64,000 bases of DNA from a virus: IMG/VR virus record IMGVR_UViG_3300010399_000004, positions 23,740 through 87,739 of that record, one strand, 5' to 3'. Positions 16,378 to 25,646 of the stretch are shown here, piece by piece. The position numbers and the translations under genes were made by a program. The number at the start of each line of letters is the position of its first letter. Position 1 is the first letter of the stretch. The notes beneath the pieces are model-generated. The model worked only from the letters and a program-made list of their open reading frames with translations. It was not told where the DNA came from and ran no database searches.

Positions 16378-16956
16378 ATGAATATGAAGGAGATAACCAT
16401 TGATGGTTTGAAAGCTCTGATTAGTTTGTCTGGGGATGATCCTACCCGCACAGGAATGGAAGAAACTCCAAACCGCTTTGTTAAAGCGTTCCTTGAGATG
16501 TGCAGCGGATATAAGGAGAATCCTTTAGATCATTTGCAGAAAGAATTTGATCTAAGTGATACTGGCGACGGCCATACGCCCTATGGGGGCATGATTATTT
16601 CTAAAGACATTCCCTTTGTCAGTCTTTGTGAGCATCATATGCTGCCGTTTCATGGAACAATTCATATGGGTTACATCCCCGGAGAATCAGGCAAAGTAGT
16701 GGGACTCTCAAAGCTGGCTCGTATGGCCGATGGTTATGCCAGGAGATTTCAAGTACAGGAAAGATTGACTCAGCAGATAGGTGACGGACTACAAAGTTTG
16801 AATCCACAGGGAGCTATCGTAGTGGTTCAAGCCCAGCACGCATGCCAATGTTTTCGTGGGGTTCGCAAATCGGGGAGCATGATCACTTCTGCGGTATATG
16901 GAGCTTTCAAAGAGCAACCTGCGAGGGAGGAATTCCTTACTTTGCTGCGTTTGTAG
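16378..16956 (+). CDS. folE: GTP cyclohydrolase I
   Basis: 192 aa from ATG 16378; a second ATG lies 6 nt later. Zinc ligands in SLCEHHMLPF and QHACQCFRGVR; GLSKLARMADGYARRFQVQE is the family signature. Makes dihydroneopterin triphosphate from GTP, the first step to preQ0. Last gene of the modification cluster, followed by a palindrome and the capsid operon promoter. Confidence 0.95.
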   Translation: MNMKEITIDGLKALISLSGDDPTRTGMEETPNRFVKAFLEMCSGYKENPLDHLQKEFDLSDTGDGHTPYGGMIISKDIPFVSLCEHHMLPFHGTIHMGYIPGESGKVVGLSKLARMADGYARRFQVQERLTQQIGDGLQSLNPQGAIVVVQAQHACQCFRGVRKSGSMITSAVYGAFKEQPAREEFLTLLRL

Positions 16957-16957
16957 A

Positions 16958-16974
16958 TTTGAAAACTTTTCAAA
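16958..16974 (+). repeat. Palindrome copy 10 (perfect, central C)
   Basis: Sits 1 nt after the folE stop and 30 nt upstream of the -35 of the structural operon promoter. Confidence 0.95.
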
Positions 16975-17003
16975 CTTGAAGGGAAATGCACAGTCAATGC
17001 AGA

Positions 17004-17032
17004 TTGACTTCCCCGCGTAACTGGTGAACAAT
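17004..17032 (+). promoter_or_regulatory. Candidate promoter of the head operon
   Basis: TTGACT at 17004-17009, 17-bp spacer, AACAAT at 17027-17032; portal ATG at 17047. Strong -35, weak -10. Confidence 0.45.
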
Positions 17033-17046
17033 CGCCCTGTTGCGTT

Positions 17047-18360
17047 ATGAAAAACATATTTCGCCGGAGTAATACCATATCCAAATCAAAGCGGGGGGAA
17101 GCTATTGCTGAAATGGCTATACCGGGACGCAAGGAACGCAGTTTCATTGAGAATCTGCTTCGCATCCCCATTCACGCTATGGGGGATTCCCGGTCCTATC
17201 TGGAAACGGGGAGTAAAAAAGTATGGGCTACCTTTCGGGCTTGCCACATTACTGCTTCTGCACTCCTGACTACGGTGTTCAAGGTTGTGGGCTCAAGCAC
17301 CGGGGCGGAGGTAAATAACCCCGAGATATCCCGCCTTCTCAAGTCCCCTAATCCTCACGATTCATGGGAGGAGATTCTTTATCAGTGGGTGTTTCATATG
17401 AAGCTCACAGGGATGGCTTTCTGGTATAAGGATCAGATGAACGGTAAAGGGCAGCCTTTGCATTTGTATCCTCTGATTCCGCAATATATCAGAATCATTC
17501 CCGATGAAAAGAAACGGATTGCGGGGTTTGAATATCAAATCAACGGCAGGAAGATTGAATTTGATGAAGAAGAGATTATCTTCTTTCGCCGCCCTCATCC
17601 TTCCAATATTATTTTGGGTATGGGGGACATTGAACCATCCACGGACCTTTACCGCAACTACATTACCCGTCAGACTCTGGAAAATCGCTTCCTGCAAAAC
17701 GGGGCTATGCCTTCCGGTATCCTGACTAAAGAGGAAGAGGTAGGAGATGAGGAGGAGTGGAGAAAGATCAAAGAATGGTGGCGGGCTGAATACGAAGGCT
17801 CCGGTAATGCCGCTAAGACGGCTTTTCTCAATGGGAAGTGGAACTATACCAAGATGGGACTAACGCATCAGGAGATGCAATCCATCGAAAGCGAGCGTTG
17901 GAGTGTATCTCAGATATTCAATAATCACGGAGTTCCTTTGTCATTAGCGGGGCTGGAGAAGGCGGCTAACTATGCGACCGCTCGGCTCGACGAGATGAAT
18001 TTTAAGCGCTATGAAGTAGTTCCCCTTCTCGATATCCTCGTAGGCAAGCTGAATGCTATGGGGTCGGACGGCCACGGGGTATTCATTCAGGCATATGCAA
18101 CGGCGTGGTGGCTGGTGTATGAGCTTTCTGGATTGATCGACATTGAACAGCGTGTCAGGGAATATAAACCGCTGGCTGAAATAGGGGCCATAACTTTGAA
18201 CGAACTTCGGGTGCTTTGTGGGCTAGAGAAGCTGAACAACGCTTTGTTGGATCAGCATTTTGTGGCTTCCGGAAGGCTGCCTATTGAGATGGCAGGACTG
18301 GCTAATAATCCTCCGTCTGACGAGATTCCAAAGGAACCGAATGATTCGGTAGAAGCTTGA
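17047..18360 (+). CDS. Portal protein, HK97 type
   Basis: 437 aa, the usual length. Features of the family: FRACHITASALLTTVF, GMAFWYKDQ, LYPLIPQYIRI, GMGDIEPSTDLYRNYI and the long NNHGVPLSLAGLEKAANYATARLDEMNFKRY segment. Forms the dodecameric DNA channel at one capsid vertex. Start ATG 17047 follows the candidate promoter. Confidence 0.88.
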   Translation: MKNIFRRSNTISKSKRGEAIAEMAIPGRKERSFIENLLRIPIHAMGDSRSYLETGSKKVWATFRACHITASALLTTVFKVVGSSTGAEVNNPEISRLLKSPNPHDSWEEILYQWVFHMKLTGMAFWYKDQMNGKGQPLHLYPLIPQYIRIIPDEKKRIAGFEYQINGRKIEFDEEEIIFFRRPHPSNIILGMGDIEPSTDLYRNYITRQTLENRFLQNGAMPSGILTKEEEVGDEEEWRKIKEWWRAEYEGSGNAAKTAFLNGKWNYTKMGLTHQEMQSIESERWSVSQIFNNHGVPLSLAGLEKAANYATARLDEMNFKRYEVVPLLDILVGKLNAMGSDGHGVFIQAYATAWWLVYELSGLIDIEQRVREYKPLAEIGAITLNELRVLCGLEKLNNALLDQHFVASGRLPIEMAGLANNPPSDEIPKEPNDSVEA

Positions 18361-18390
18361 CAGGGTCCTTAATCTGGACACCATGTTTAT

Positions 18391-18996
18391 ATGTCCGAAT
18401 CCGTTGTAAATACCCTTATCAATGGTCTTTTCAGTTTGGTTGCCCTGATCGCCGGATATTTTTTCCGAATACTGTTGGTGTGGTATAAGGGCAAAGATTC
18501 CCGAAAGTTTGCCCACGTTATCGGCAGGGTCAAGGACGTGTATGGTCATATCGGGATTCTCAGAAGGGAAACAAAAGCTTTGCGGGTCCTGGTAGTAAAA
18601 GCCCACAACGGAGGGGGAAAACCCAAGCTTTCCGGCCCTCTTTACGCGTCTGTTCTTTATGGAGACTGGGAGCAGAACATGACAGATGCATCCGAATGGG
18701 TTAATCAGAGGCTGGACGAGGGATATGTAACTACACTAAATGATATGCTTGCTGCGGGGGAAGGATGGGTAGATATGCGGACTGAGAATCTAAAAGACGG
18801 ACAACTAAAGGATATGCTGGCTGCTGATAACGTGGAGCACGCTATGTTTTTTTGCCTGGCCCAGCTTCACGATTCCTTGCTGTATCTCAGCATCAATTTT
18901 GGAAACGCCAACGTAATGCAGGCGCGCCAGCGTTCTATTATACGCGAGATCGTAAACAATATGCGTGCGTTGTTCAAAGCAGAGCCGGTATCATAA
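18391..18996 (+). CDS. Hypothetical protein with N-terminal membrane helix, 201 aa
   Basis: Transmembrane segment at residues 7-30 (NGLFSLVALIAGYFFRILLVWY), then a soluble helical domain. Placed between portal and MuF-like genes; may be a virion-associated or ejection protein. Family not recognised. Confidence 0.5.
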   Translation: MSESVVNTLINGLFSLVALIAGYFFRILLVWYKGKDSRKFAHVIGRVKDVYGHIGILRRETKALRVLVVKAHNGGGKPKLSGPLYASVLYGDWEQNMTDASEWVNQRLDEGYVTTLNDMLAAGEGWVDMRTENLKDGQLKDMLAADNVEHAMFFCLAQLHDSLLYLSINFGNANVMQARQRSIIREIVNNMRALFKAEPVS

Positions 18997-19005
18997 TGCA
19001 ATACT

Positions 19006-19464
19006 ATGCCTCCCCCCGGTTCATCCAACGATAGATGGAATGTGGAAACACTACACATTCATTTAATGTCGTTGATAAGTGCCGCGGAGACTCTTAACAG
19101 TCAGCGATTCGGAGCGCAGGAGACGCAGGTAGGCACGGCTATGGTTGCGGCAGAGAAGGCGGTAAATGCCGCTCTGGCTTCATCAGACAAGGCTATTTCT
19201 GTGGCCAGCGTCATTGCTGAAAAGTGGCGGGAGAATGCCAACGAATGGCGGGGGGCTATGGAGGATAAAGATAAAACCTACGCCACCCTAGTAATGTTCA
19301 TAGCTCTTACAAAAGAACTGGATGCACTGACTTCCAGATTCAATAAAGGGGAATCGACTGCGCAGGGGGCGCATCAGGGCACTAGTAGAATCGGAGCTAC
19401 TATTCTTTATATATTAACGGCTGCTTCTCTTATCCTATCCGTTTTTACTTTCTTCCGTAAATAG
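19006..19464 (+). CDS. Coiled-coil protein with C-terminal membrane helix, 152 aa
   Basis: Long Ala-rich helical body (residues 15-110) and a terminal hydrophobic helix GATILYILTAASLILSVFTFF with FRK end. This mirror-image layout of the upstream gene suggests they act together. Function unknown. Confidence 0.5.
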   Translation: MPPPGSSNDRWNVETLHIHLMSLISAAETLNSQRFGAQETQVGTAMVAAEKAVNAALASSDKAISVASVIAEKWRENANEWRGAMEDKDKTYATLVMFIALTKELDALTSRFNKGESTAQGAHQGTSRIGATILYILTAASLILSVFTFFRK

Positions 19465-19470
19465 CTTCCT

Positions 19471-20409
19471 ATGTCCCAATGGAACTACAGACCATGCATT
19501 TGCCCTCGGCATCCAATAACAAGGATTCCGGCCCCTTCTTTACTGTTGGATAAAGCAAGGGAAAGCACCCCATTTGATAATGACTGGAATCAGAAAAAGC
19601 TCTTGAAGCTTATAGCTGATATGATTCGTGCTCACAGGGTAGCCGTTGCCCGCGGTGTAAAAGCTTTGGTGTTAAAGCTTTCGTTATTCTTTTCCCGGCA
19701 GTCCACAATGATTGAGGATGGGTTTCGCCTTAGCTATTCAAATCACTCTGGCAACCATCATGGCGCAGTAGTGTTGTCGGCAGATACGCACGAAGCGTTA
19801 TGGAGAGGAAATATCGAAAGGGTATTCAGAGCTACGGCCCTGGAGTTTGATGCTTTGCTTTTGAAAATTTTTCAAAGCACCGCAGATATTTCCTATGCCG
19901 CAACTTTGTCTCTGCTTGGATTGATCGAATCCATGATAGGCCGGGCGCGAGTAAATCAGCGGGTAAGAAGACTGCTTCAATCCAGTCCCGGAATACTGGA
20001 GACTGCAAAAATTCGCTGGTATTCTTTGATCCATAAATTTGTGCGGGAGGATAAGCTGGATGTGGCCCAAACCTTGGCAGCAACGATTAGAAAAATAGAT
20101 GAAACTACTCGCGCACATATCCCTACGATTGCCCGCACGGAAGCAGGAAGGGCGGCTGACGAGGGGCGTAAACAGGGACTAATAGACTCACAAAAGGTGA
20201 AAACTATATCAGTAATTGGCTGTCAGGCCCGCGAAAGGAATTCTCCGCAGTATCGGGGGGAATCTACATGCAACATCGAACGAGTGCCTATCTACGATAT
20301 TGATTTACTAGAGTTCCATCCTAACCATACTGGCACAATAGTTCCCTCAGAGTTTGTGGACCGCATACAGCCTCCGATTCCTGGGCTGGAAAGAGAGCCG
20401 GGGGAGTAA
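19471..20409 (+). CDS. MuF-like head morphogenesis protein, 312 aa
   Basis: A helical N-terminal domain ends in ARTEAGRAADEGRKQGLIDS, the TExxxAxxxGxxxG signature of MuF-type minor head proteins, followed by CQARERNSPQY and FHPNHTGTIVP. It lies after the portal, as in many HK97-like phages. Palindrome copy 11 is translated in the middle (LKIFQS). Moderately sure. Confidence 0.55.
   Translation: MSQWNYRPCICPRHPITRIPAPSLLLDKARESTPFDNDWNQKKLLKLIADMIRAHRVAVARGVKALVLKLSLFFSRQSTMIEDGFRLSYSNHSGNHHGAVVLSADTHEALWRGNIERVFRATALEFDALLLKIFQSTADISYAATLSLLGLIESMIGRARVNQRVRRLLQSSPGILETAKIRWYSLIHKFVREDKLDVAQTLAATIRKIDETTRAHIPTIARTEAGRAADEGRKQGLIDSQKVKTISVIGCQARERNSPQYRGESTCNIERVPIYDIDLLEFHPNHTGTIVPSEFVDRIQPPIPGLEREPGE
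19860..19876 (+). repeat. Palindrome copy 11 (one change: central T)
   Basis: TTTGAAAATTTTTCAAA inside the MuF-like gene. Confidence 0.8.
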
Positions 20410-20418
20410 AAGATTTCC

Positions 20419-20446
20419 TTGCACCCCCTTCCTAATGTTGTAGATA
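20419..20446 (+). promoter_or_regulatory. Candidate promoter with short leader
   Basis: TTGCAC 20419-20424, 16-bp spacer, TAGATA 20441-20446; ATG at 20459. Confidence 0.45.
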
Positions 20447-20458
20447 TAGGGCAAACTT

Positions 20459-21046
20459 ATGAATGCTTTTGTCCGCGCTCGCTATACTGGCCCACCTACC
20501 CGTCTCGGTTCTTATGGGTTTCTGAAAACAGGCACAGAGGTTTCTATATCCTGGCGTGACTGGCAATACATGGAAGACCATAACAAGGATGGACAGCCGG
20601 ATAATTTCGAAAAGCTGGGGGAATCAGATGTTTCGGAAGATTTGGTTCATCCTGATGTGGCTTTGGATATTCCTGTTGAATCTGAGTCCATTGGGAAAGA
20701 AGGGGGCGACGATGGTGTGCCTATCCGATTGGTGGAAGGAGATGAAGAGGATGAAGAGGAACTTACCCAAGAAGTGGGAGGGACTGAGTCCCTTAAATTG
20801 GTAGAAGAAAAAGAAGATGGGGAAACTGATAATTCGGAATCGGAACAATCCGAAGAGAAGACCGACGTTATTGCGGAAGATTCGGAAGAGCAAACTGTTG
20901 ACTCTTACGACGAGCTTACCGTTGCGCAGTTGAAAGAACAGCTTTCCCTCCGCGATAAAGAAATCCCCCACCGCGCTACCAAGAAAGAGCTTATCGCTTT
21001 GATTCAGGCTGCGGATGCAGAATTAGATAAAGCAGAACCCGCTTAA
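20459..21046 (+). CDS. Acidic protein ending in a HeH/SAP-like domain, 195 aa
   Basis: Middle part is very rich in Glu and Asp (EGDEEDEEELTQE). The last 45 residues, YDELTVAQLKEQL...RATKKELIALIQAAD, form the helix-extended-helix (SAP/LEM-like) motif found in phage head proteins. Possibly a DNA-binding or scaffold-associated protein next to the protease. Confidence 0.55.
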   Translation: MNAFVRARYTGPPTRLGSYGFLKTGTEVSISWRDWQYMEDHNKDGQPDNFEKLGESDVSEDLVHPDVALDIPVESESIGKEGGDDGVPIRLVEGDEEDEEELTQEVGGTESLKLVEEKEDGETDNSESEQSEEKTDVIAEDSEEQTVDSYDELTVAQLKEQLSLRDKEIPHRATKKELIALIQAADAELDKAEPA

Positions 21047-21054
21047 CTGCGGAG

Positions 21055-21071
21055 TTTGAAAACTTTTCAAA
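21055..21071 (+). repeat. Palindrome copy 12 (perfect, central C)
   Basis: Intergenic, ends 10 nt before the protease ATG. TTGAAA within it is followed 16 nt later by CATAAT, a possible promoter. Confidence 0.95.
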
Positions 21072-21081
21072 ACATAACATA

Positions 21082-21921
21082 ATGAAGAAACTCTTTGTTG
21101 GCCCCCGGCGCAAAGCTGCTCCGGCCCCTTCCATGAAAGGACATCCCGTTTTTATTGAGCAGGATGGACAAAAGATAGTGGCCGTTATATCCGAGGAGCT
21201 TTCTGGGGATAGACTTAGCATTGAGTTGACTTTGCCGGACGCTGATGGGGTTCTGCACAAAACGGGTTCTTTCCTAGTAATCGAAAAGTCTGCGGTCCGG
21301 AAAGGAGAGGATGTAGTTATCTCCCCAAACGATTACAAAATCAAAGAGTGGAGCGCCCAAACGGATATCGTAATCCCTGCGGATGAAAAAGCTCCTACCC
21401 CCGTGCGGGAAGGCGGGGAGGCTAAGGGCCGCGTTGTGGATTATGAGAATGTGACCATTACTGGATTCCTTTCTACGTTTGCTTCTACGACGCCAAGGGA
21501 CCGCGACGGGGATTATGTTATGGACGGAGCTTTCAATGCCACTTTGGCAGAGTTTAAGCGTAACCCTGTTATGTTGATTGACCATCGCAACGCGGTGGAC
21601 CATCTGGCAGGGAGCTTTACCAAGATAGGGGCCAATGCTCAGGGGCTGGCTATTGAAGGCAAGATTTCCAATGCCCCCGGCCTTTGCGATCTTCGTTTCA
21701 AGGTAGCGGAGGGGCATCTGAAAGCCCTTTCGATGGGGGGAATCTTCTATTACGATGACGACGGCCGGGGTATCAAAGAGGTTAAGCTTTTTGAAGGCTC
21801 CATCGTTCCCGTTCCCGCCAATCAGGATGCTTTGTTTTCTGTTCGTGCTTTGACCGCGGTTACAGCGGCCAAGCAATTCAGAGCTTTTTCCGTCTCTGGC
21901 AAATCTTTGGCCGTTGCGTAA
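21082..21921 (+). CDS. Prohead maturation protease
   Basis: 279 aa. The N-terminal 120 residues are an unassigned extension. The HK97/S78-type core follows: ITGFLSTFASTTPRDRDGDYV, LIDHRNAVDHLAG with the catalytic His, LKALSMGG with the catalytic Ser, and EGSIVPVPANQDA. Cleaves capsid delta domains during maturation; the capsid gene lies two genes downstream. Confidence 0.85.
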   Translation: MKKLFVGPRRKAAPAPSMKGHPVFIEQDGQKIVAVISEELSGDRLSIELTLPDADGVLHKTGSFLVIEKSAVRKGEDVVISPNDYKIKEWSAQTDIVIPADEKAPTPVREGGEAKGRVVDYENVTITGFLSTFASTTPRDRDGDYVMDGAFNATLAEFKRNPVMLIDHRNAVDHLAGSFTKIGANAQGLAIEGKISNAPGLCDLRFKVAEGHLKALSMGGIFYYDDDGRGIKEVKLFEGSIVPVPANQDALFSVRALTAVTAAKQFRAFSVSGKSLAVA

Positions 21922-21955
21922 TTCATTTTCTTAACTACACCAATTTACTTTTTGT

Positions 21956-22939
21956 ATGACCATAGTTCCTTCTGTTTCTATCGACTTTCTGGCCAGAACT
22001 ACGGCTAATAACGTCAACATTTTGGATTCCTTCCGCGTGGGGATTACCAATGTAGTTCCAGAGTTTCCTGAATCCTGCAACCAGGTTGTAGCTAACGAAG
22101 TTGTCTTCGATGCGACAGATATAACCGATTGGGAGCTTTCTCTTTTGATGGGAGTCAGAAGTTCCTATACATCAGTTGAATCCGGGGCCGTGGTTAGTCC
22201 CTATTGGCGCAATGCCGACGGGGAAGTTGTTTTCCTTTCCAAGATATACGGCATTGTGGTTCAGTGCCTTGCCCACACCCCCACGGACGATGGAAGCCGG
22301 TCTGGGTGGACAGTGGCCATTCAGGATGCAGAAGTTCTTGATTTTGGAGAATTACTGACCCCCCTTCCTGATGTTGTAGGGTATGTGGACAGTGTAGGCA
22401 GCGTTTGGCTGCAAACGTTTCCTGACGGTCTGCTCATTACCTCCGCTACTCTTATAGCCATTACCCCTTTGCAGGATCAGATGGCTGGAAATTTTAGGAT
22501 TACCCTTTTAGGAGAATCTACAGAAAGCGAAGTATGGGCTCTGACCCCCTTCTTTAGTAGCATTACGGGAGTGCATGCTACAAACGTAATTACTGCAACG
22601 GGGCATACATTTGAAAACGATGACGCAGTTATGCTTCCTACTTTAACAGGGGGTGGACCGGAAATAGAGGTTGATACTATCTATTATATAGGAGACGTAT
22701 CCGGCGATACGTTCAAACTATACGACGCTCTGGGTGGAAGCATTATCAATTTTTCTGCCACGATTACAGATGGCTCTATAATGCTGGAAGCTGGAAGATA
22801 TCGTGTAGGGGATTTGGTTACTCAGGACGGTGTGTTATTTAAGCAATGGCTTTGCACCGTCGCGCACTACTCTTCTGCTGTATTTGAGCCAGGAGTTGGA
22901 GGAGACTGGGAAGATGTTTGGCAGGATGTAACCAATTGA
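21956..22939 (+). CDS. Putative virion structural protein, 327 aa
   Basis: Beta-rich composition, high in Thr, Val and Gly. The segment HATNVITATGHTFENDDAVMLPT...GDTFKLYDA is a phage structural repeat seen in tail and decoration proteins. Sits between protease and capsid genes. Could be a head decoration or fibre-like protein. Confidence 0.45.
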   Translation: MTIVPSVSIDFLARTTANNVNILDSFRVGITNVVPEFPESCNQVVANEVVFDATDITDWELSLLMGVRSSYTSVESGAVVSPYWRNADGEVVFLSKIYGIVVQCLAHTPTDDGSRSGWTVAIQDAEVLDFGELLTPLPDVVGYVDSVGSVWLQTFPDGLLITSATLIAITPLQDQMAGNFRITLLGESTESEVWALTPFFSSITGVHATNVITATGHTFENDDAVMLPTLTGGGPEIEVDTIYYIGDVSGDTFKLYDALGGSIINFSATITDGSIMLEAGRYRVGDLVTQDGVLFKQWLCTVAHYSSAVFEPGVGGDWEDVWQDVTN

Positions 22940-22953
22940 TTTTTACTGATTTT

Positions 22954-23574
22954 ATGACTAAAGACCAAGCCATTACAGAAGCGGTCAAGCTTCTAAAAGA
23001 AAAGCAAAGTGGGAATTTGTCTGACGATGAGTTTTCTTCGCAAATCGAATCTTTAGCTGCGGGGATTGGAATATCACCAAACTCCCGATTGGTGAAGCTG
23101 GCGGAATTGAGGATCAATAATGTGCAAGCTCCGAAGCAAAGAACGCAGAAACAAGACCTTGCTGTAAACTTTACGGCCCCGCCTTCTCAAGCTCGGGATG
23201 AAACTCCAAAGGTAGGACCTTTCTCGTTGATAAAAGAAGGAGTTTCCGACGAAGATGGGGGGCTTGTATTCTCTGATCTTCCCCCCGGAGAACGATTTGT
23301 TATTATCAATCTCCCATCAAACGGAGTTTCCTATGGTCCCCAGCCTGATGCCATAATGGGGGGAGGGACGGTGCGCAGAACCTTTACAGCGGTGGCAACT
23401 TTTTTTCCTGGTCAGGCACAGATACCTCTCTCGAAGGGGCCGGTTGGCCCTGTGCCGGATGCTCTCCTCATTGATACCAAAATTCACCCGGTTATTCGCA
23501 CAGGGAAGGCGCAGGAGCCTTCCGAAACGCAAAAGGAAGGAGAAGACCTTGCCGGGGAGGATGTCCCTTCTTAG
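22954..23574 (+). CDS. Hypothetical structural-operon protein, 206 aa
   Basis: Start at ATG 22954, after the upstream stop. Helical N-terminus with short linkers, then a Pro/Gly-rich body (DLPPGERFVII). Last gene before a strong terminator, so it ends the portal operon. No family recognised. Confidence 0.5.
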   Translation: MTKDQAITEAVKLLKEKQSGNLSDDEFSSQIESLAAGIGISPNSRLVKLAELRINNVQAPKQRTQKQDLAVNFTAPPSQARDETPKVGPFSLIKEGVSDEDGGLVFSDLPPGERFVIINLPSNGVSYGPQPDAIMGGGTVRRTFTAVATFFPGQAQIPLSKGPVGPVPDALLIDTKIHPVIRTGKAQEPSETQKEGEDLAGEDVPS

Positions 23575-23613
23575 AGGCTCCTACGCGTTCTTTTTTCCTG
23601 GGGTTGCAGAAAT

Positions 23614-23648
23614 AACCCGGTCCCGTTTTAAGCGGGACCGGGTTTTTT
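23614..23648 (+). terminator. Strong intrinsic terminator
   Basis: A 12-bp perfect stem AACCCGGTCCCG (23614-23625) with its complement at 23633-23644, 7-nt loop, then a T run to 23648. Separates the portal operon from the capsid gene. Confidence 0.95.
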
Positions 23649-23680
23649 ATTGTATTGGAATATAAAAAGGATAAAAAGGA

Positions 23681-23697
23681 TTTGAAAACTTTTCAAA
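23681..23697 (+). repeat. Palindrome copy 13 (perfect, central C)
   Basis: In the leader region between the terminator and the capsid gene, about 120 nt before its ATG. Confidence 0.95.
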
Positions 23698-23817
23698 TCG
23701 TGGTGTTGTAGGCGCGTCGGCCAGCTTCATGCAAAACAGAAACCGCCAGTGGGAGTAATGCCAGCCTGTCTGCCCGCCTTCCCAATAAACAACCAAAACA
23801 CAATCATACGTAACTAA

Positions 23818-25533
23818 ATGAAAACTGCACAGATTGCACGTCTCAAAGCTCTCCTGGCGAAGGGTGAAACTCTCACTGGCGATGAAGCCAAGGAATTGCT
23901 CAAACTCAAGACCCTCGCGGCCAAGAGTAAGTTCGATCCGGAAACCGGGGAGGCAATTGTTGGCGATGCCAACAAAGATAACAAGGATGAACCCGACGAA
24001 GGGCTTAGCGAGGAAGCCGTCAAAACGCTGGTAGCTGAATCCACTGCCAAGGCTTTTGAGGGCATCGGCTTGGACAAAGAAACAGTCAAAGCGCTCAAGG
24101 ATCGTCTTGAGCAGAATACGGTTTCCACCCCAGAAGAAATCCAAAAGGCCATCAAGGACGTTCTTGGTGGAGAGAATGTGGACATGAAGGCGCTGGCGGA
24201 AGCTATAAAAAAGGGCCTGCCCGCCTCTGCTCTAACGGAAGAAAAAGTCAAAGGTTTGCTTACGCAGATGTTTGATGAATTCAAGACTTCCCAGCGCAAG
24301 GAATCCAAGATGGCTTTTCCCAGTGGCGAAGCCAATTTCCCCATTGAGCATCGTTCCGGCAATATGACGGTTGCCGCCAAACAGCTTCTCAATATCTGCA
24401 TGATGCATGTAGGGGAGGAGGGTCTGGCCAAGTCCGATGGTGGCCGCGGCATCAAGCGTCCCACAAGCATGAATGATGGTATTACTGACGAACAAATCAA
24501 AGCCGCCGTTCGCAGCGGAGATATGTTCGCCAAGCAGGTGCGTCAGGAATGTGTCTATGGCCGCAAAACCGCTATCACTGCGGGCGGAACTGGAACCGGT
24601 GCCGAATTCGTCAATACGGACCTGTCCAGCGATTTGCAGGCTCGGATGTATATGGAATCTCAACTCGCCTCCTTCCTGGTGGCCAGTGAGATTACCATGC
24701 CGTCCAACCCGTTCAAGCTTCCGCTGAGCACTTCCCGGCCCACGTTCTATAAGGGGTCGGAAGGGGGCACCCCAACGGTTTCCAATCCAGGGACTGCGGC
24801 TATCACGCTGGATGCGCAAAAGCTCATTGGTTACTGCGAATACTCTTATGAAGCGGACGAGGATGCTATTATTGCTATCCTTCCCTGGATGCAGGAAATG
24901 CTTGCCAAAGCCGCCGCGGAAGCGCTTGAGGACGCCTTCATCAATGGGGATACTACTGGCTCCCACATGGACTCTGATGTGACCGGGGCCACGGATGCCC
25001 GCAAGCTCTTCAAGGGTCTGCGCTACTACGCCAAGGCCGTTGCAGCGCTCAAGGTGTCCTTCGCTACCGGCGGTATCACCAGCGCCAATATCGGGGCTCT
25101 CCGCAAGGCAATGGGTAAATACGGCATGAAACCGGCGGATATGTTCCTGCTATGCGGAACTTCCGGCTACAACGATATTGTTCTTCTGGCCGAAACCCTG
25201 ACCGCGGAGAAAGCGGGGGCAGCGGCCCGTATTCTTACGGGTAACGCTCCTCAAATATTTGGTATTCCGATCATCCCCTCTTCCAAGATGCGGGAAGACC
25301 TTAATGCCTCCGGGGTTTACGACGGGTCCACCGTTACCAAGGGTTCCCTCCTGCTAGTCCACCGGCCAGCATGGTATGTTGGCGTGAAGCGCGGACTGAT
25401 GATTGAAGTCGATACGAACAAACTCACTCAGGTCAACCAGGTGATCGCTTCGTTCCGTCGGGACTTCAAGCCCCGCGAAACACCTTCAGCTACTGAACAG
25501 ACAGTTGTGTTAGGATATAACTTCACAGCTTGA
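23818..25533 (+). CDS. Major capsid protein, HK97 fold, with delta domain
   Basis: 571 aa. Residues 1-160 are helical and charged, like the scaffolding delta domain removed by the protease. The capsid core contains LASEITMPSNPFKLPL, GYCEYSYEADEDAI, EMLAKAAAEALEDAFINGD, FGIPIIPSSKM and a final VASFRRDFKP-type strand. Codons are GC-rich and uniform, as for a highly expressed gene. It has its own leader of about 120 nt and own terminator. Confidence 0.9.
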   Translation: MKTAQIARLKALLAKGETLTGDEAKELLKLKTLAAKSKFDPETGEAIVGDANKDNKDEPDEGLSEEAVKTLVAESTAKAFEGIGLDKETVKALKDRLEQNTVSTPEEIQKAIKDVLGGENVDMKALAEAIKKGLPASALTEEKVKGLLTQMFDEFKTSQRKESKMAFPSGEANFPIEHRSGNMTVAAKQLLNICMMHVGEEGLAKSDGGRGIKRPTSMNDGITDEQIKAAVRSGDMFAKQVRQECVYGRKTAITAGGTGTGAEFVNTDLSSDLQARMYMESQLASFLVASEITMPSNPFKLPLSTSRPTFYKGSEGGTPTVSNPGTAAITLDAQKLIGYCEYSYEADEDAIIAILPWMQEMLAKAAAEALEDAFINGDTTGSHMDSDVTGATDARKLFKGLRYYAKAVAALKVSFATGGITSANIGALRKAMGKYGMKPADMFLLCGTSGYNDIVLLAETLTAEKAGAAARILTGNAPQIFGIPIIPSSKMREDLNASGVYDGSTVTKGSLLLVHRPAWYVGVKRGLMIEVDTNKLTQVNQVIASFRRDFKPRETPSATEQTVVLGYNFTA

Positions 25534-25604
25534 TCCTAAACTACTGGGCACTGACAGTTGAAAACTGTGTGGTGGTTCCAGTGTGTAGCACCACTACGCG
25601 ACAG

Positions 25605-25640
25605 CCCCCGCCTTCCATGAGAAGGCGGGGGTTTGTTGTT
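25605..25640 (+). terminator. Strong intrinsic terminator after the capsid gene
   Basis: An 11-bp GC-rich stem CCCCCGCCTTC (25605-25615) and complement (25621-25631), 5-nt loop, then a T-rich tail. A GTGGTGG/CACCAC hairpin precedes it. Confidence 0.9.
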
Positions 25641-25646
25641 TTGAGG

